NCBI GenBank assembly: GCA_021773835.1
Contig: JAJFJQ010000028.1
Span: 186,001 to 250,000 of the forward strand
Reading direction: 5' to 3'
Origin: Gammaproteobacteria bacterium
Lineage (GTDB): Bacteria > Pseudomonadota > Gammaproteobacteria > Ga0077536
DNA length: 64,000 nt
Shown here: in pieces, positions 1-10,321 of the stretch
How positions within the stretch are numbered: position 1 is the stretch's first letter
How the letters are laid out: each line of letters begins with the position of its first letter
Notes under the pieces: generated by a model
Databases searched by the model: none
What the model saw: the letters and a program-made list of their open reading frames with translations, nothing else
Told to the model about the DNA's origin: nothing
Position numbers and translations under genes: made by a program

Positions 1-1
1 T

Positions 2-430
2 TTTTATGTGCTCGAAAACCCAGACGAGCGGCAACACCGACATCTCATTTGCCGATTAACCGAAAAGGCGTGGCGTGAAGGACGGCTCGTCCATATCCGC
101 TGCGACAGTACACAGAGTGCGGAAGCGCTCGATGACCTTCTTTGGACCTATAAAGACACATCGTTTTTACCACACGCAAGACAGGACACCGCCGACGCCA
201 CGGAAGTCCCGGTAACGCTTGGCCACGACGGCCAAATGCCTACCACCAGCGATGTCTTGATAAATTTAGGCCTTGAGGTACCGGAATATTTCAGCCGTTT
301 CGAACGTGTAATGGAAACGACCGGCAGTGACCCGGATGCGCGCAACGCGGCACGTGAACGCTACCGCTTCTATCAGGAACGCGGTTACGCGCTCAATACT
401 CATAAATTGGATCCGCATGATGGCCGATGA
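2..430 (+). CDS. holC: DNA polymerase III chi subunit (HolC), 5' partial
   Basis: Chi is a clamp-loader accessory subunit that links DNA polymerase III to single-strand binding protein. The reading frame is already open at the left edge (Phe-Tyr before the first GTG at 8), so the true start lies outside the window. The family hallmark [17 protein letters not shown] is near residues 40-57 of the visible part. It is followed by the typical Asp-Val-Leu-Ile-Asn-Leu strand and the C-terminal Arg-Tyr-x-Phe-Tyr helix. The stop overlaps the next gene by 14 bp, the usual holC-valS neighbourhood. Identification is secure; only the N-terminus is missing. Confidence 0.9.
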   Translation, partial: FYVLENPDERQHRHLICRLTEKAWREGRLVHIRCDSTQSAEALDDLLWTYKDTSFLPHARQDTADATEVPVTLGHDGQMPTTSDVLINLGLEVPEYFSRFERVMETTGSDPDARNAARERYRFYQERGYALNTHKLDPHDGR

Positions 431-3400
431 TCCCAAATCCAACAGCGTCGATACCGAGGGCTTAGATAGCACGATCGACCAACTCGAATTGCTACTGGAA
501 AGTAAACGGGAGTTATTAAACGAAGTAAACGCCGGAATGCGCCCACCAAGCGGCGTCAAGATCCCGCGTTTGACCGATAAGGTCGTTGCCGTACGCGATT
601 TAAAATTTTCCGTTGCCGAGCCAAAAATTACTGCACGCGATGATTCGAACAGTGATTCGATTGAGTCGCAACCCGATATAACGGCGCTAATCGATGATGT
701 TAAGCGGGCCGTCGGCGAAAACATGCAGCAAGCGTTTGCCGAATTAAAAGCCGACGTCGTGGCTGAGATTAAGCGCGAGGTGATCGGCTCCGTAGGCAAT
801 AATGGACATCGCGATCTAACCGACAGTGCCGAAACCCCGGCACCCATCCCACCGCCAACCACGGAACTTCAAAAGGTGCCTAAACAACCGTCCATGGACA
901 AGACCTACGACCCGCACACGATCGAATCTGATCGTTACGAACACTGGGAAAACGCCGGCTACTTCCAACCGCGTGGTGCCGGCGAACCGTATTGCATCAT
1001 GTTGCCGCCACCAAACGTCACCGGCTCCCTACATATGGGACACGCCTTCCAAGACACGTTAATGGACGCGCTAACCCGTTATAAGCGCATGCAAGGCATG
1101 CGCGCGTTATGGCAATGCGGAACGGATCATGCCGGGATCGCAACGCAAATGGTTGTAGAGCGTCGTCTGGAACAAGACGGAATTTCTCGCCGTGAAATGG
1201 GTCGTGAAAAATTTATCGACGCTGTGTGGCAATGGAAAGCTGAATCTGGTGGCACGATCACTAAGCAACTTCGCCGCATGGGTGCGTCGATGGACTGGAG
1301 TCGTGAACGGTTTACTTTGGACGAGGACCTGTCGCACGCGGTAACAGAGGTATTTATCCGCCTTTATGAAGAGGATCTTATTTATCGCGGGAAACGACTC
1401 GTCAATTGGGATCCCGTTCTGCGCACCGCCATCTCAGACCTAGAGGTCATTGCGGAAGAAGAGAACGGCAATTTGTGGCACATCCGTTACCCCCTGGCTG
1501 ACGGTGCGGGTCACGTGGTTGTCGCGACCACCCGACCGGAAACGATGCTTGGGGATACTGCGGTCGCGGTACATCCAAATGATGATCGCTACCGCCGGAT
1601 CATTGGAAAATCTATTCAACTCCCACTGTGCGATCGCACCATCCCAATCATTGCAGACAATTATGTGGATCCCGAATTTGGCTCCGGCGCCGTCAAGATC
1701 ACCCCCGCGCACGACTTTAATGATTATGAGGTTGGTAAACGACACGGACTGGCGCAGATCAACGTGTTCACCGACAGCGCAGCTATCAATGACAACGCAC
1801 CGGCGGCATATCGAGGACTCGACCGGTATACCGCTCGCGAACGCGTCATCGCCGACCTCGAGGCGTTGAATCTCGTTGCACGCATCGATGCGCACAAACT
1901 GACGGTACCGCGTGGCGACCGCTCACGTGCGGTGGTCGAGCCCTATCTAACCGATCAGTGGTTTGTTCGTATCGAGCCGTTGGCAACGCCCGCGATTGCG
2001 GCGGTTGAAAACGGCGACATCCGCTTCGTCCCAGAGAACTGGAGCAAGACCTATTTTGAGTGGATGCGCAATATCGAAGACTGGTGCATTTCTCGACAGC
2101 TATGGTGGGGCCACCGCATTCCAGCATGGTACGACGACACTGGGAACATTTATGTCGGCCACGATGAGGCCGATGCGCGAACACGGAACAATCTAAGCGC
2201 CGACGTTGCCCTGCGGCGCGACGAGGATGTCCTAGACACCTGGTTCTCTTCGGCCCTGTGGCCATTCTCGACCCTGGGCTGGCCGGATCAAACCCCGGAA
2301 TTAGAGACCTATTATCCGACCAGCGTGTTGGTGACAGGCTTCGACATCATATTTTTTTGGGTCGCGAGAATGATCATGATGGGTCTCAAGTTCATGGGTG
2401 ATGTTCCTTTTAAAGAGGTCTACATCCATGGCCTGGTGCGCGACAACGACGGCAACAAGATGTCGAAGTCGAAGGGCAACATCCTCGATCCGCTAGACCT
2501 CATCGACGGCATCGATTTGGAACCCTTGGTGCGGAAACGCACCGCTGGTTTGATGCAACCGCAAGACGCGGAAAAGATCGAACACGCGACGCGCAAACAA
2601 TTCGCTGAGGGCATTAACAGTTATGGCACCGATGCCCTGCGTTTCACCTTCGCCTCAATGGCGACGCAAGGGCGAGATATACGTTTCGACCTCGGTCGGG
2701 TCGGCGGTTATCGAAACTTTTGCAACAAAATTTGGAATGCCGCCCGCTTCGTGATGCTGATGTGCGAGGATCATGATTTATCGGATCGCGACAGAACCAT
2801 CCAACATGGTCTCGCAGAAAATTGGATCCGATCTCGCTTACGCCACCGCTTGGCCCAAATTAAAGAAGGCTTTGAGACTTATCGATTCGACCTATCGGCA
2901 CAAGCCATCTATGAATTTATTTGGGATGAATACTGCGATTGGTACATTGAGTTCGCGAAGATCGGTTTGAATGATCCGTCGACTACAGACTCGGAAAAAT
3001 TCGCGATGCGGCGTACCTTGGTCGAAATGCTGGAAACCAGCCTCCGTGCCTTGCATCCATTTATGCCCTACATCACAGATGAGATCTGGCTAAAGGTCGC
3101 ACCGCTGCTCGGCAAGGGCGGCAAAACTATCATGCTCCAGCCGTTTCCAAATCCGACGAGCTTGAGTCATGTCCCGCAAGCCGAGCAAGCATTCGAATGG
3201 ATCCAGAGCTTTATCCTCGGCGTACGCCGAATCCGCGCAGAGAATAATATCGAACCGAATCGACGTGTCGGGATACAGGTTCAGGGCGGATCCGCTGCTG
3301 AACGTGTGTGGCTAGAATCTTACGAGCTATATATTCGGCAACTTGCACGCGCCGACTCGATCGAACGAGTTTTGAGTAACGACGGCGATGCGGCAAGTGC

Positions 3401-3662
3401 ATTAGCAGGGGAGATGACGGTCCTAATACCGCTATCAGATATCATTGATCCCGACGTTGAGGCCCAACGCCTGAAGCGCGAGTTTGACAAATTATGCGGC
3501 GAACTCGAGGTCAATCAGGGGAAACTAAATAATTCGTCTTTTGTCGAAAAAGCGCCTCCGCCGATTGTTGAGAAGGTCCGTATTCGGGTTCAAGAGTTAG
3601 GCGACAACATTGCGCGGATCGAGAATCAGTTACGAAACTTGGGACACGACTCGCAATCTTAG
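417..3662 (+). CDS. valS: Valine--tRNA ligase with unusual N-terminal extension
   Basis: This cytoplasmic class I synthetase charges tRNA-Val and edits threonine. If read from ATG 417 the protein has 1081 residues. The normal ValS N-terminus begins at Met160 (ATG 894, 922 residues, the usual family size). Visible are the HMGH signature at residue 206, the editing-domain [17 protein letters not shown] at 681-685, and a C-terminal coiled coil. The first 159 residues are acidic, include [10 protein letters not shown] and a helical stretch near 95-130, and resemble the small protein usually encoded separately between holC and valS. No stop separates them here. An AAGGTG at 873-878 might allow internal initiation at 894, but its spacing of 15 is long. 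Function is certain; fusion versus internal start is open. Confidence 0.93.
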   Translation: MMADDPKSNSVDTEGLDSTIDQLELLLESKRELLNEVNAGMRPPSGVKIPRLTDKVVAVRDLKFSVAEPKITARDDSNSDSIESQPDITALIDDVKRAVGENMQQAFAELKADVVAEIKREVIGSVGNNGHRDLTDSAETPAPIPPPTTELQKVPKQPSMDKTYDPHTIESDRYEHWENAGYFQPRGAGEPYCIMLPPPNVTGSLHMGHAFQDTLMDALTRYKRMQGMRALWQCGTDHAGIATQMVVERRLEQDGISRREMGREKFIDAVWQWKAESGGTITKQLRRMGASMDWSRERFTLDEDLSHAVTEVFIRLYEEDLIYRGKRLVNWDPVLRTAISDLEVIAEEENGNLWHIRYPLADGAGHVVVATTRPETMLGDTAVAVHPNDDRYRRIIGKSIQLPLCDRTIPIIADNYVDPEFGSGAVKITPAHDFNDYEVGKRHGLAQINVFTDSAAINDNAPAAYRGLDRYTARERVIADLEALNLVARIDAHKLTVPRGDRSRAVVEPYLTDQWFVRIEPLATPAIAAVENGDIRFVPENWSKTYFEWMRNIEDWCISRQLWWGHRIPAWYDDTGNIYVGHDEADARTRNNLSADVALRRDEDVLDTWFSSALWPFSTLGWPDQTPELETYYPTSVLVTGFDIIFFWVARMIMMGLKFMGDVPFKEVYIHGLVRDNDGNKMSKSKGNILDPLDLIDGIDLEPLVRKRTAGLMQPQDAEKIEHATRKQFAEGINSYGTDALRFTFASMATQGRDIRFDLGRVGGYRNFCNKIWNAARFVMLMCEDHDLSDRDRTIQHGLAENWIRSRLRHRLAQIKEGFETYRFDLSAQAIYEFIWDEYCDWYIEFAKIGLNDPSTTDSEKFAMRRTLVEMLETSLRALHPFMPYITDEIWLKVAPLLGKGGKTIMLQPFPNPTSLSHVPQAEQAFEWIQSFILGVRRIRAENNIEPNRRVGIQVQGGSAAERVWLESYELYIRQLARADSIERVLSNDGDAASALAGEMTVLIPLSDIIDPDVEAQRLKREFDKLCGELEVNQGKLNNSSFVEKAPPPIVEKVRIRVQELGDNIARIENQLRNLGHDSQS

Positions 3663-3797
3663 AGGGGCTTACCCCAGGCGCAGCGTGCCTTAATAGCGGG
3701 CTATTGCAGCTTCCGTTATTCGAATACTATTTGCAGCCCAGATATCGTTAACGTACATGAGTTTATTTTAACTTATTGAATCCTGCCCTGAGAGAAT

Positions 3798-4541
3798 ATG
3801 TTCGAACGACTAAAAGAAGATATCGATTGCGTATTCGAACGCGACCCCGCGGCGCGTAATACTTTGGAGGTGCTCACTGCCTATCCCGGCCTGCATGCTG
3901 TGTTAATGCATCGCCTTAGTCACTTTTTGTGGGTCAACGGATTCAAGTGGTTGGCACGGATGAATTCACACATCGCGCGCTTCCTCACTGGGATCGAAAT
4001 CCATCCCGGAGTTACGATCGGTCGTCGATTTTTTATTGACCACGGTATGGGGGTCGTGATCGGTGAGACTGCCGAGATCGGTAACGACTGCACGCTCTAT
4101 CACGGCGTCACCTTAGGTGGCACAAGTTGGGAGAAAGGCAAGCGGCACCCGACCTTAAGAAATGGGGTTGTTGTCGGCGCCGGCGCGAAGGTACTCGGGC
4201 CGATCGTCGTCAACGCCGGCGCACGGATTGGGTCTAACGCGGTAGTCGTCAAAGACGTGCCCGCAGATGCCACGGTGGTGGGTGTCCCAGGGCGAATTGC
4301 CGGGAGCGCTGGGGTTTCCGATACGACTGCGGCGGAGCGTGAAAAAACTGCTGAACGGCTCGGGTTCGCGGCCTATGGTCAGGTACGCGACCTGAGCGAT
4401 CCACTCTCCCAAGCGGTAGATTCAATGCTCGATCACGCGAAATCAGTCGAAAACCAGCTCTCGGAAATCAAATCGCAGTTGGCCGAGCTCGAATTGGAAT
4501 CATCAAGCACGCCGCCGCTCGAAGGACCAGATAAGACCTAA
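3798..4541 (+). CDS. cysE: Serine O-acetyltransferase
   Basis: It acetylates serine with acetyl-CoA to O-acetylserine, the committed step of cysteine synthesis. The 247-residue protein has a short helical N-terminus and then left-handed beta-helix hexapeptide repeats from about residue 65 to 175. The catalytic histidine regions [13 protein letters not shown] and LYHGVTLGG are present, as is the VVGVPGR end of the helix. A charged helical tail of about 60 residues follows, longer than in compact SrpH/EpsC-type enzymes. It stands directly before iscR and suf, so cysteine (the sulfur source for SufS) and cluster assembly sit together. Upstream, 3663-3797 shows only short weak inverted repeats. 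A GAGA lies ahead of the ATG. Confidence 0.9.
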   Translation: MFERLKEDIDCVFERDPAARNTLEVLTAYPGLHAVLMHRLSHFLWVNGFKWLARMNSHIARFLTGIEIHPGVTIGRRFFIDHGMGVVIGETAEIGNDCTLYHGVTLGGTSWEKGKRHPTLRNGVVVGAGAKVLGPIVVNAGARIGSNAVVVKDVPADATVVGVPGRIAGSAGVSDTTAAEREKTAERLGFAAYGQVRDLSDPLSQAVDSMLDHAKSVENQLSEIKSQLAELELESSSTPPLEGPDKT

Positions 4542-4546
4542 TTTCA

Positions 4547-4571
4547 ATTCTTGACTAATTTAGTGCGTTTC
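4547..4571 (+). promoter_or_regulatory. Probable IscR type 1 operator / iscR-suf promoter
   Basis: The core TTGACTAATTTAGTGCG closely resembles the E. coli iscR promoter operator (TTGACCAATTTACTCGG) and fits the left half and centre of the type 1 consensus; the right half is weaker. TTGACT at 4551-4556 can also serve as the -35 hexamer. The site starts 5 bp after the cysE stop and lies 57 bp upstream of iscR, so holo-IscR would repress its own operon. The match is seen directly; binding is inferred. Confidence 0.65.
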
Positions 4572-4627
4572 TGAGAGAATTCCCCAGTAATTTAGTTGGA
4601 ATTGTCCTTTTGGGCAGGTGACCTCAT

Positions 4628-5092
4628 ATGCGTCTTACCACACGCGGGCGATACGCCGTTACGGCGATGCTGGATCTGGCACTACATGACCAAAGCGGTC
4701 CAGTCTCGCTATCGGAGATTGCCGACCGCCAAGGGATCTCCCTGTCCTATTTGGAGCAATTATTTTCGCGTCTGCGCAAGCAGGGTTTGGTCGATGGCAC
4801 GCGCGGGCCGGGGGGCGGCTACCGGTTGTTGAAATCAGTGAATTTAATTTCCGTTGCCGACGTGATCGATGCAGTCGACGAAACCGTCGATGCGACGAGA
4901 TGCGGGGGTCAGCGGAATTGCCAGGGTGAGCAGCGCTGTTTGACGCACGACCTGTGGGCCGATTTAAGTACGCAAATTCGTAACTTTTTGGGTAACGTGA
5001 GCCTCAATGAACTTGTTGCTCAGCGTAGTGTCCAGGTCATCCGACAGTTGCAAGACGACCGCCACGAACTCGGCCACGACACCTCTGGATAA
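4628..5092 (+). CDS. iscR: Rrf2-family Fe-S regulator IscR
   Basis: A winged-helix regulator that senses Fe-S status through its own [2Fe-2S] cluster and controls cluster assembly genes. The 154-residue protein starts [18 protein letters not shown], with the recognition helix around [18 protein letters not shown] and the wing GPGGGYRL. The cluster ligands are intact as C-x5-C-x5-C-x2-H ([16 protein letters not shown]). AGGTGA is 6 nt before the ATG. It is the first gene of iscR-sufABCDST, although no isc genes follow; it appears to have been recruited to the suf operon, as in several gammaproteobacteria. Autoregulation is likely through the operator just upstream. Confidence 0.93.
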   Translation: MRLTTRGRYAVTAMLDLALHDQSGPVSLSEIADRQGISLSYLEQLFSRLRKQGLVDGTRGPGGGYRLLKSVNLISVADVIDAVDETVDATRCGGQRNCQGEQRCLTHDLWADLSTQIRNFLGNVSLNELVAQRSVQVIRQLQDDRHELGHDTSG

Positions 5093-5106
5093 ATAGGGTT
5101 AGATAT

Positions 5107-5430
5107 ATGTCAGTCACATTAACAGAACGCGCAGCCGCGCATGTTAGTAGCTACCTTGAGAACGAACCAATGGCCCAGGGCCTTCGCTTGGGCGTTAGAA
5201 CCACTGGGTGCTCCGGATATATGTACGTGGTGGAGGCGGCTGAGAACATTGGCGAACTCGACACCGTATTCGAATCCCGTGGGATCCAACTCGTGATCGA
5301 TTCCGAGAGCTTGAAATACCTTGACGGCACTAACATTGACTTCGGCCGCGAAGGTTTGAATGAAGGATTCCGGTTTGAGAATCCCAACGTCAAGGAGACC
5401 TGCGGCTGTGGCGAAAGCTTCAGTCTCTAG
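5107..5430 (+). CDS. sufA: A-type Fe-S carrier/scaffold SufA (IscA family)
   Basis: This A-type carrier takes clusters from SufBCD and delivers them to apo-proteins. The 107-residue protein has the three conserved cysteines, one in TTGCSGYMYVVE and two in the terminal CGCGESF motif. It lies 14 bp after iscR and 57 bp before sufB. A-type proteins are hard to separate by sequence alone; the operon position argues for SufA rather than IscA or ErpA. AGGG is about 9 nt before the ATG. Confidence 0.85.
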   Translation: MSVTLTERAAAHVSSYLENEPMAQGLRLGVRTTGCSGYMYVVEAAENIGELDTVFESRGIQLVIDSESLKYLDGTNIDFGREGLNEGFRFENPNVKETCGCGESFSL

Positions 5431-5487
5431 GCCCATTCACACCTACCGTCAACGCAAAATAGAACGAGCAAAATAGGAATTCCGACC

Positions 5488-6936
5488 ATGGCGAGCCAGC
5501 CGCAAGATATCAACGATTTCGTAGGCCAGAAATACGAAGCGGGTTTCTACACCGATATCGAGCAAGACAGCGTGCCGCCCGGTCTCGATGCTGGGGTAAT
5601 TGAGTTCATCTCGAAGAAAAAGGGTGAGCCTCAGTGGATGCTTGATTGGCGCCTGAAAGCGTACACGCGCTGGACCAAGATGGTCGAACCGAAATGGGCG
5701 CACGTCAAATACCCGCCGATTGACTTGCAAGCGATCTCTTATTACTCAGCGCCAAAATCGCAAGAAAACGCACCGAAGAGTCTCGATGAAGTTGACCCCG
5801 AGCTACTCGAGACGTACGAGAAACTCGGCATTCCATTGGAAGAACAGAAAATGCTTGCTGGGGTCGCGGTCGATATGGTCTTCGATAGCGTTTCAGTACT
5901 AACGACATTTAAGGAAAAACTTGCCGAAGCGGGCGTGATCTTCTGCTCTTTTTCGGAGGCCGTAAACGACCACCCGGAGCTTGTACGGCGTTATCTCGGC
6001 AGTGTCGTACCGGTAAGCGACAATTATTTTGCGGCGCTAAACTCAGCCGTATTCACCGACGGATCGTTCGTCTATATCCCCAAAAATACTCGCTGCCCGA
6101 TGGAGTTGTCGACCTACTTCCGGATCAATGCGATGAATACGGGGCAATTCGAACGCACGCTAATCATCGCCGACACCGGTAGCCATGTTAGCTATCTGGA
6201 AGGATGTACCGCGCCGATGCGAGATGAAAATCAATTGCACGCAGCGGTGGTCGAACTCGTTGCACTTGACGACGCGGAGATAAAGTACTCAACCGTACAA
6301 AACTGGTACCCAGGCGACGAAAACGGCGTCGGCGGGATCTACAACTTTGTCACGAAACGCGCCGACTGCCGCGGTGTAAACTCGAAAGTCTCCTGGACCC
6401 AGGTAGAAACGGGATCGGCGATCACCTGGAAATACCCCAGCTGCATCTTGAAGGGTGATAATTCCGTCGGCGAATTCTACTCGGTAGCGCTCGCGAGAAA
6501 CTACCAACAAGCCGATACTGGAACGAAGATGGTTCATCTAGGGCGCAATACCCGTAGCACGATCATCTCCAAAGGCATTTCCGCCGATCAAGGTCAAAAT
6601 GCCTATCGCGGTCTGGTTCGGATCGCAAAAGGTGCGGAAAATGCACGCAACTACACGCAATGTGATTCACTCTTGATCGGCGATAAGAGCGGCGCGCATA
6701 CATTCCCATATGTCGAGGTCAAAAACACAAGCTCGCAGGTCGAGCACGAAGCCTCTACCTCGAAGATCAGTGACGACCAATTATTTTATTTACGTCAACG
6801 CGGTATCCGTGACGAGGACGCGATAAATATGATCGTCAACGGCTTTTGTCGAGAGGTATTCAAAGAGTTGCCAATGGAGTTTGCGGTAGAAGCGCAAAAA
6901 TTGCTGAGTATTTCTCTCGAAGGATCCATCGGCTAA
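5488..6936 (+). CDS. sufB: Fe-S cluster assembly scaffold protein SufB
   Basis: SufB is the scaffold on which SufBC2D builds [4Fe-4S] clusters, receiving sulfur from SufS. The 482-residue protein is full length and has the right-handed beta-helix core and the C-terminal helical segment. Conserved blocks include [22 protein letters not shown], the [18 protein letters not shown] region and the C-terminal [11 protein letters not shown]. Cysteines are present in the core (for example in EGCTAP and YPSCIL). AGGA lies 9 nt upstream of the ATG. The homologous [22 protein letters not shown] blocks show its relation to SufD in the same operon. Confidence 0.96.
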   Translation: MASQPQDINDFVGQKYEAGFYTDIEQDSVPPGLDAGVIEFISKKKGEPQWMLDWRLKAYTRWTKMVEPKWAHVKYPPIDLQAISYYSAPKSQENAPKSLDEVDPELLETYEKLGIPLEEQKMLAGVAVDMVFDSVSVLTTFKEKLAEAGVIFCSFSEAVNDHPELVRRYLGSVVPVSDNYFAALNSAVFTDGSFVYIPKNTRCPMELSTYFRINAMNTGQFERTLIIADTGSHVSYLEGCTAPMRDENQLHAAVVELVALDDAEIKYSTVQNWYPGDENGVGGIYNFVTKRADCRGVNSKVSWTQVETGSAITWKYPSCILKGDNSVGEFYSVALARNYQQADTGTKMVHLGRNTRSTIISKGISADQGQNAYRGLVRIAKGAENARNYTQCDSLLIGDKSGAHTFPYVEVKNTSSQVEHEASTSKISDDQLFYLRQRGIRDEDAINMIVNGFCREVFKELPMEFAVEAQKLLSISLEGSIG

Positions 6937-6973
6937 ACGCCTCTAGTAACGTCCCCACAAGTCAGGAAGCATC

Positions 6974-7729
6974 ATGCTCGAAATAAGCAATCTACAAGTT
7001 GCCGTAGGCAACAAGCCCATTCTCAAAGGCCTCAATCTGAACGTAAATCCGGGTGAGGTTCACGCCATTATGGGACCTAATGGATCGGGGAAAAGCACCC
7101 TCGCCCATGTCGTCGCGGGTCGGGAAGGCTACGAGATCACAGGCGGTAGCGTTACCTTCAAGGGCAAGGATCTGCTTGAATTAGCGCCCGAGGAACGTGC
7201 TGGTGAAGGCGTATTTCTGGCCTTTCAGTACCCCGTTGAGATCCCTGGCGTGAACAACGTCTACATGCTTAAGGCGGCGCTCAACGGTTTACGCAAATAC
7301 CGCGGCCAAGCCGAACTCGACGCCGTCGATTTTTTGAAGCTGGTTAAAGCTAAAACGAAATCCGTTGGCATCGACGATGGGTTACTAAACCGACCGGTGA
7401 ATACAGGTTTCTCCGGCGGCGAAAAGAAGCGCAACGAGGTCTTCCAAATGAGCGTACTAGAGCCTCAATTGGCAATCCTCGACGAAACCGACTCAGGCCT
7501 CGATATCGACGCACTCAAGGCCGTTGGTGATGGGGTTAATCAACTTCGTGATGGTGAGCGTTCTTTCGTCGTCGTCACCCACTACCAGCGATTGCTCGAT
7601 TACATCGTGCCGGATTTCGTCCATGTACTTGCTGACGGCCGAATTGTTCGGTCCGGCGATCGCAAATTGGCCTTAGAGCTGGAAGAGCGTGGCTACGACT
7701 GGCTAAAAGATGAAACGGTTGCGGCATGA
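6974..7729 (+). CDS. sufC: Fe-S assembly ATPase SufC
   Basis: SufC is the ABC-type ATPase whose dimerisation remodels the SufB-SufD pair during cluster assembly. The 251-residue soluble protein has Walker A GPNGSGKST near residues 35-43, a Q-loop (FLAFQYPVEIPG), the SufC-specific signature FSGGEKKRNE, Walker B LAILDETDSGLD and the switch histidine in VVTHY. AGGA is 6 nt upstream. Its stop overlaps sufD by 4 bp (ATGA), so the two are translationally coupled. Confidence 0.96.
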   Translation: MLEISNLQVAVGNKPILKGLNLNVNPGEVHAIMGPNGSGKSTLAHVVAGREGYEITGGSVTFKGKDLLELAPEERAGEGVFLAFQYPVEIPGVNNVYMLKAALNGLRKYRGQAELDAVDFLKLVKAKTKSVGIDDGLLNRPVNTGFSGGEKKRNEVFQMSVLEPQLAILDETDSGLDIDALKAVGDGVNQLRDGERSFVVVTHYQRLLDYIVPDFVHVLADGRIVRSGDRKLALELEERGYDWLKDETVAA

Positions 7730-9057
7730 GTACAATGGTGCAGGGCCTGGTCGAGCAGTTTCGCGAACACGCGGACAAACTACCGGGCGCCGGCAAAGCT
7801 CGGGTCGAAGCGGTGCGTGAACGCGCGCTTTCTCAGTTCGAAGCCAATGGAATACCGACCGTAAAATTAGAAGACTGGAAGTACACCGACGTCCGTACGC
7901 TACACGAGTTGAACTATGTAGCGCTCGACGAGAGCGACATGTCCGATCCCGACATTCGCCAACTATCCGATCTGCCATTGCCGAACTTCACTCCCCATGT
8001 CGCCGTATTTGTTGATGGCGAGTATTGTGCGCACTTGTCGAACACCAACGCACTTCCCAATGGGGTGGAACTCCACACGATTGGATCCCTCCTTGATTGC
8101 GAGTCACCAGCGATCATTGGCCATATGGAAGGGTTTGACGCAGCCTTCCCGTCGCTCAACTCAGCTTTGCTACGTGACGGGGTCTACATCGACCTTGCCG
8201 CGGAAACGGTCCTGGACGCGCCCATCCATGTCATATTTCTGGTGCGGCAGCTTGATGCACCACGATTGAACTCCGCACGACTAATTATCAACGCACAAAA
8301 AAATAGCCGCTGCACAATCGTGGAAAGCCATTACTGTCTGAATGGCGCCGAGAGCTTGACGAATGCAATGACGCAGATCGATGCGCACGACGGCGCCTAC
8401 GTTCGACACCATCGAATCCAGATTGACGCACCTGCAACCCACCACATTGGCAACGTGTTCGCGACTGTCGACAAGGACGCAACGGTGGAAACCTGTTCGT
8501 TCGCGTTCGGGGGCGGCATAACTCGCATCGACGTCAACGCCGATCTCGTCGGCAGCGGCGCAAATGTCGTACTAAACGGTTTGTTCATGGTCAATGATGG
8601 GCAGCATATCGACCATCACACGCGCGTACGGCATCGGGTAGGTCACACCTATAGTGCAGAAAACTACAAGGGTATTGCCGACGGCAACGGCAGAGGCGTA
8701 TTCAATGGCAAAATCTTGGTAGAGAAGGACGCGCAGAAAATAGAGGCGCTCCAATCGAGCAAGAACCTATTGCTATCAGACGGTGCCGAGATTGATACGA
8801 AACCCGAGTTGGAAATCTACGCTGACGACGTTAAATGCGCCCACGGTGCAACGGTTGGCCAGCTCGATGATGACGCCTTTTTTTACCTGCGTTCGCGCGG
8901 CATTGATGAGCAAACTGCACATAGCATATTGACGTTTGCTTTTGCTGCAGACATCTCGGGGAACATTGATATCGTCCCGCTGCGCGAGTGGTTGGAGCAG
9001 CTGATAATCGAGCGGACTCACACCAAAGGCGTTAACGAGATTGAAAATAGTGACTGA
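7726..9057 (+). CDS. sufD: Fe-S cluster assembly protein SufD
   Basis: SufD pairs with SufB in the SufBC2D complex and is needed for iron acquisition. The 443-residue protein has the N-terminal helical domain with PTVKLEDWKYTDVR, a central beta-helix, and the C-terminal block with ADDVKCAHGATVGQLDDDAFFYLRSRGI (conserved Cys and His of the SufB-SufD interface). It overlaps sufC by 4 bp. Its end overlaps the start of sufS, so the three genes are translated as one unit. Length is typical. Confidence 0.94.
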   Translation: MSTMVQGLVEQFREHADKLPGAGKARVEAVRERALSQFEANGIPTVKLEDWKYTDVRTLHELNYVALDESDMSDPDIRQLSDLPLPNFTPHVAVFVDGEYCAHLSNTNALPNGVELHTIGSLLDCESPAIIGHMEGFDAAFPSLNSALLRDGVYIDLAAETVLDAPIHVIFLVRQLDAPRLNSARLIINAQKNSRCTIVESHYCLNGAESLTNAMTQIDAHDGAYVRHHRIQIDAPATHHIGNVFATVDKDATVETCSFAFGGGITRIDVNADLVGSGANVVLNGLFMVNDGQHIDHHTRVRHRVGHTYSAENYKGIADGNGRGVFNGKILVEKDAQKIEALQSSKNLLLSDGAEIDTKPELEIYADDVKCAHGATVGQLDDDAFFYLRSRGIDEQTAHSILTFAFAADISGNIDIVPLREWLEQLIIERTHTKGVNEIENSD

Positions 9058-10300
9058 ATCCCACGCCAGAACCCTCGAAGCACGATTTGACGTCGAACGT
9101 GTCCGGCAGGACTTCCCGATCTTGCAAGAATCCATCAACGGCCACCCATTAATTTATCTCGACAATGCGGCCACGACCCACAAGCCACAAGTCGTTATCG
9201 ACACGATCAGTAAGTTCTATCAATCGCAAAATGCGAATATTCACCGGGGTGTGCATACGCTAAGCCAGCGCGGGACCGATGCGTATGAAAACGCACGCAC
9301 CATAGTACAAAAATTCATTAATGCACGATCGCCAGACGAAATCGTTTTTACACGCGGCACGACCGACTCGATTAATCTTGTGGCCAATTGCCTGGCGCGC
9401 TATCTACTAGCTTCCGGCGACGAGGTCCTGATTTCCGAGTCTGAACATCATTCTAATATTGTGCCGTGGCAAATGATCTGTGAGCAGTTTGGGTCGAATC
9501 TCATTGTCGCGCCGATCAACGATGACGGCGAGATCTTAGTTGACGAATTTGAAAAACGTCTATCGTCTAAGACCAAGATAGTTTCGCTTGGACATATTTC
9601 GAATGCGCTTGGAACAATTAATCCAGTCACGCAACTCACCTCACTCGCGCACGCAGCGGGAGCCACCGTGGTGATCGACGGCGCACAAGCAGTAGCGCAT
9701 GCGCTAGTCGACGTCCAAGCCATCGGTTGCGATTTCTACGCATTTTCCGGCCACAAGGTATTCGCACCCACCGGTATTGGCGCGCTCTACGGGAAACGCG
9801 AAATACTGGAGGCTATGCCCCCCTACCAAGGCGGCGGGGACATGATCAAGGAGGTTCGCTTCGACAAAACGGAATATAACGATGTGCCGTACAAATTCGA
9901 AGCAGGAACTCCGCACATCGCTGGCGCCATCGGTCTCGGCGCAGCCTTAGATTACGTCATGAGCTTAGATTTTACGGCAGCGATCGACTACGAACACGAA
10001 TTGCTCGACTACGCAAGCGCGCGTCTAAGTGAAATCGACGGCGTACGAATTATAGGATCCGCAGCGCACAAGGCGGCCGTGTTGTCTTTTGTAATTGACA
10101 ATATCCATCCGCAAGACATTGGACTTCTTTTGGATAATCAAGGTGTCGCTGTTCGAACAGGTCACCATTGTGCGATGCCGGTTATGCAACGCTACGGACT
10201 CTCAGGGACGGTCCGCGCATCTCTGTCGATCTACAACACTAGATCTGAAATCGATAGCTTTATTGACGCCGTCATTAAAGCAAAAACCATGCTCGCTTGA
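9050..10300 (+). CDS. sufS: Cysteine desulfurase SufS
   Basis: This PLP-dependent class V aminotransferase-fold enzyme takes sulfur from cysteine and passes persulfide to the Suf scaffold. The PLP lysine is in FSGHKVFAPTGIGALYG. The catalytic cysteine loop is TGHHCAMPVMQRYG, and IYLDNAATTHKP is near the N-terminus. I prefer GTG 9050, inside the sufD stop region; TTG 9041 would add three residues. No sufE or sufU partner is encoded next to it, although type II desulfurases usually need one for good activity. About 416 residues, normal for the family. Confidence 0.94.
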   Translation: MTESHARTLEARFDVERVRQDFPILQESINGHPLIYLDNAATTHKPQVVIDTISKFYQSQNANIHRGVHTLSQRGTDAYENARTIVQKFINARSPDEIVFTRGTTDSINLVANCLARYLLASGDEVLISESEHHSNIVPWQMICEQFGSNLIVAPINDDGEILVDEFEKRLSSKTKIVSLGHISNALGTINPVTQLTSLAHAAGATVVIDGAQAVAHALVDVQAIGCDFYAFSGHKVFAPTGIGALYGKREILEAMPPYQGGGDMIKEVRFDKTEYNDVPYKFEAGTPHIAGAIGLGAALDYVMSLDFTAAIDYEHELLDYASARLSEIDGVRIIGSAAHKAAVLSFVIDNIHPQDIGLLLDNQGVAVRTGHHCAMPVMQRYGLSGTVRASLSIYNTRSEIDSFIDAVIKAKTMLA

Positions 10301-10321
10301 TTGCCAAATACTGAGACTACC

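Noticed and set aside
266-862. A 198-codon minus-strand frame over holC and the ValS extension
   Set aside because: Serine-rich shadow product with no motif. The plus-strand frame is continuous with ValS, although the extension itself is less certain than the rest.
3663-3797. Terminator after valS
   Set aside because: Several short inverted repeats (for example AATAGC-GG-GCTATT) occur, but none has an adequate stem followed by T residues.
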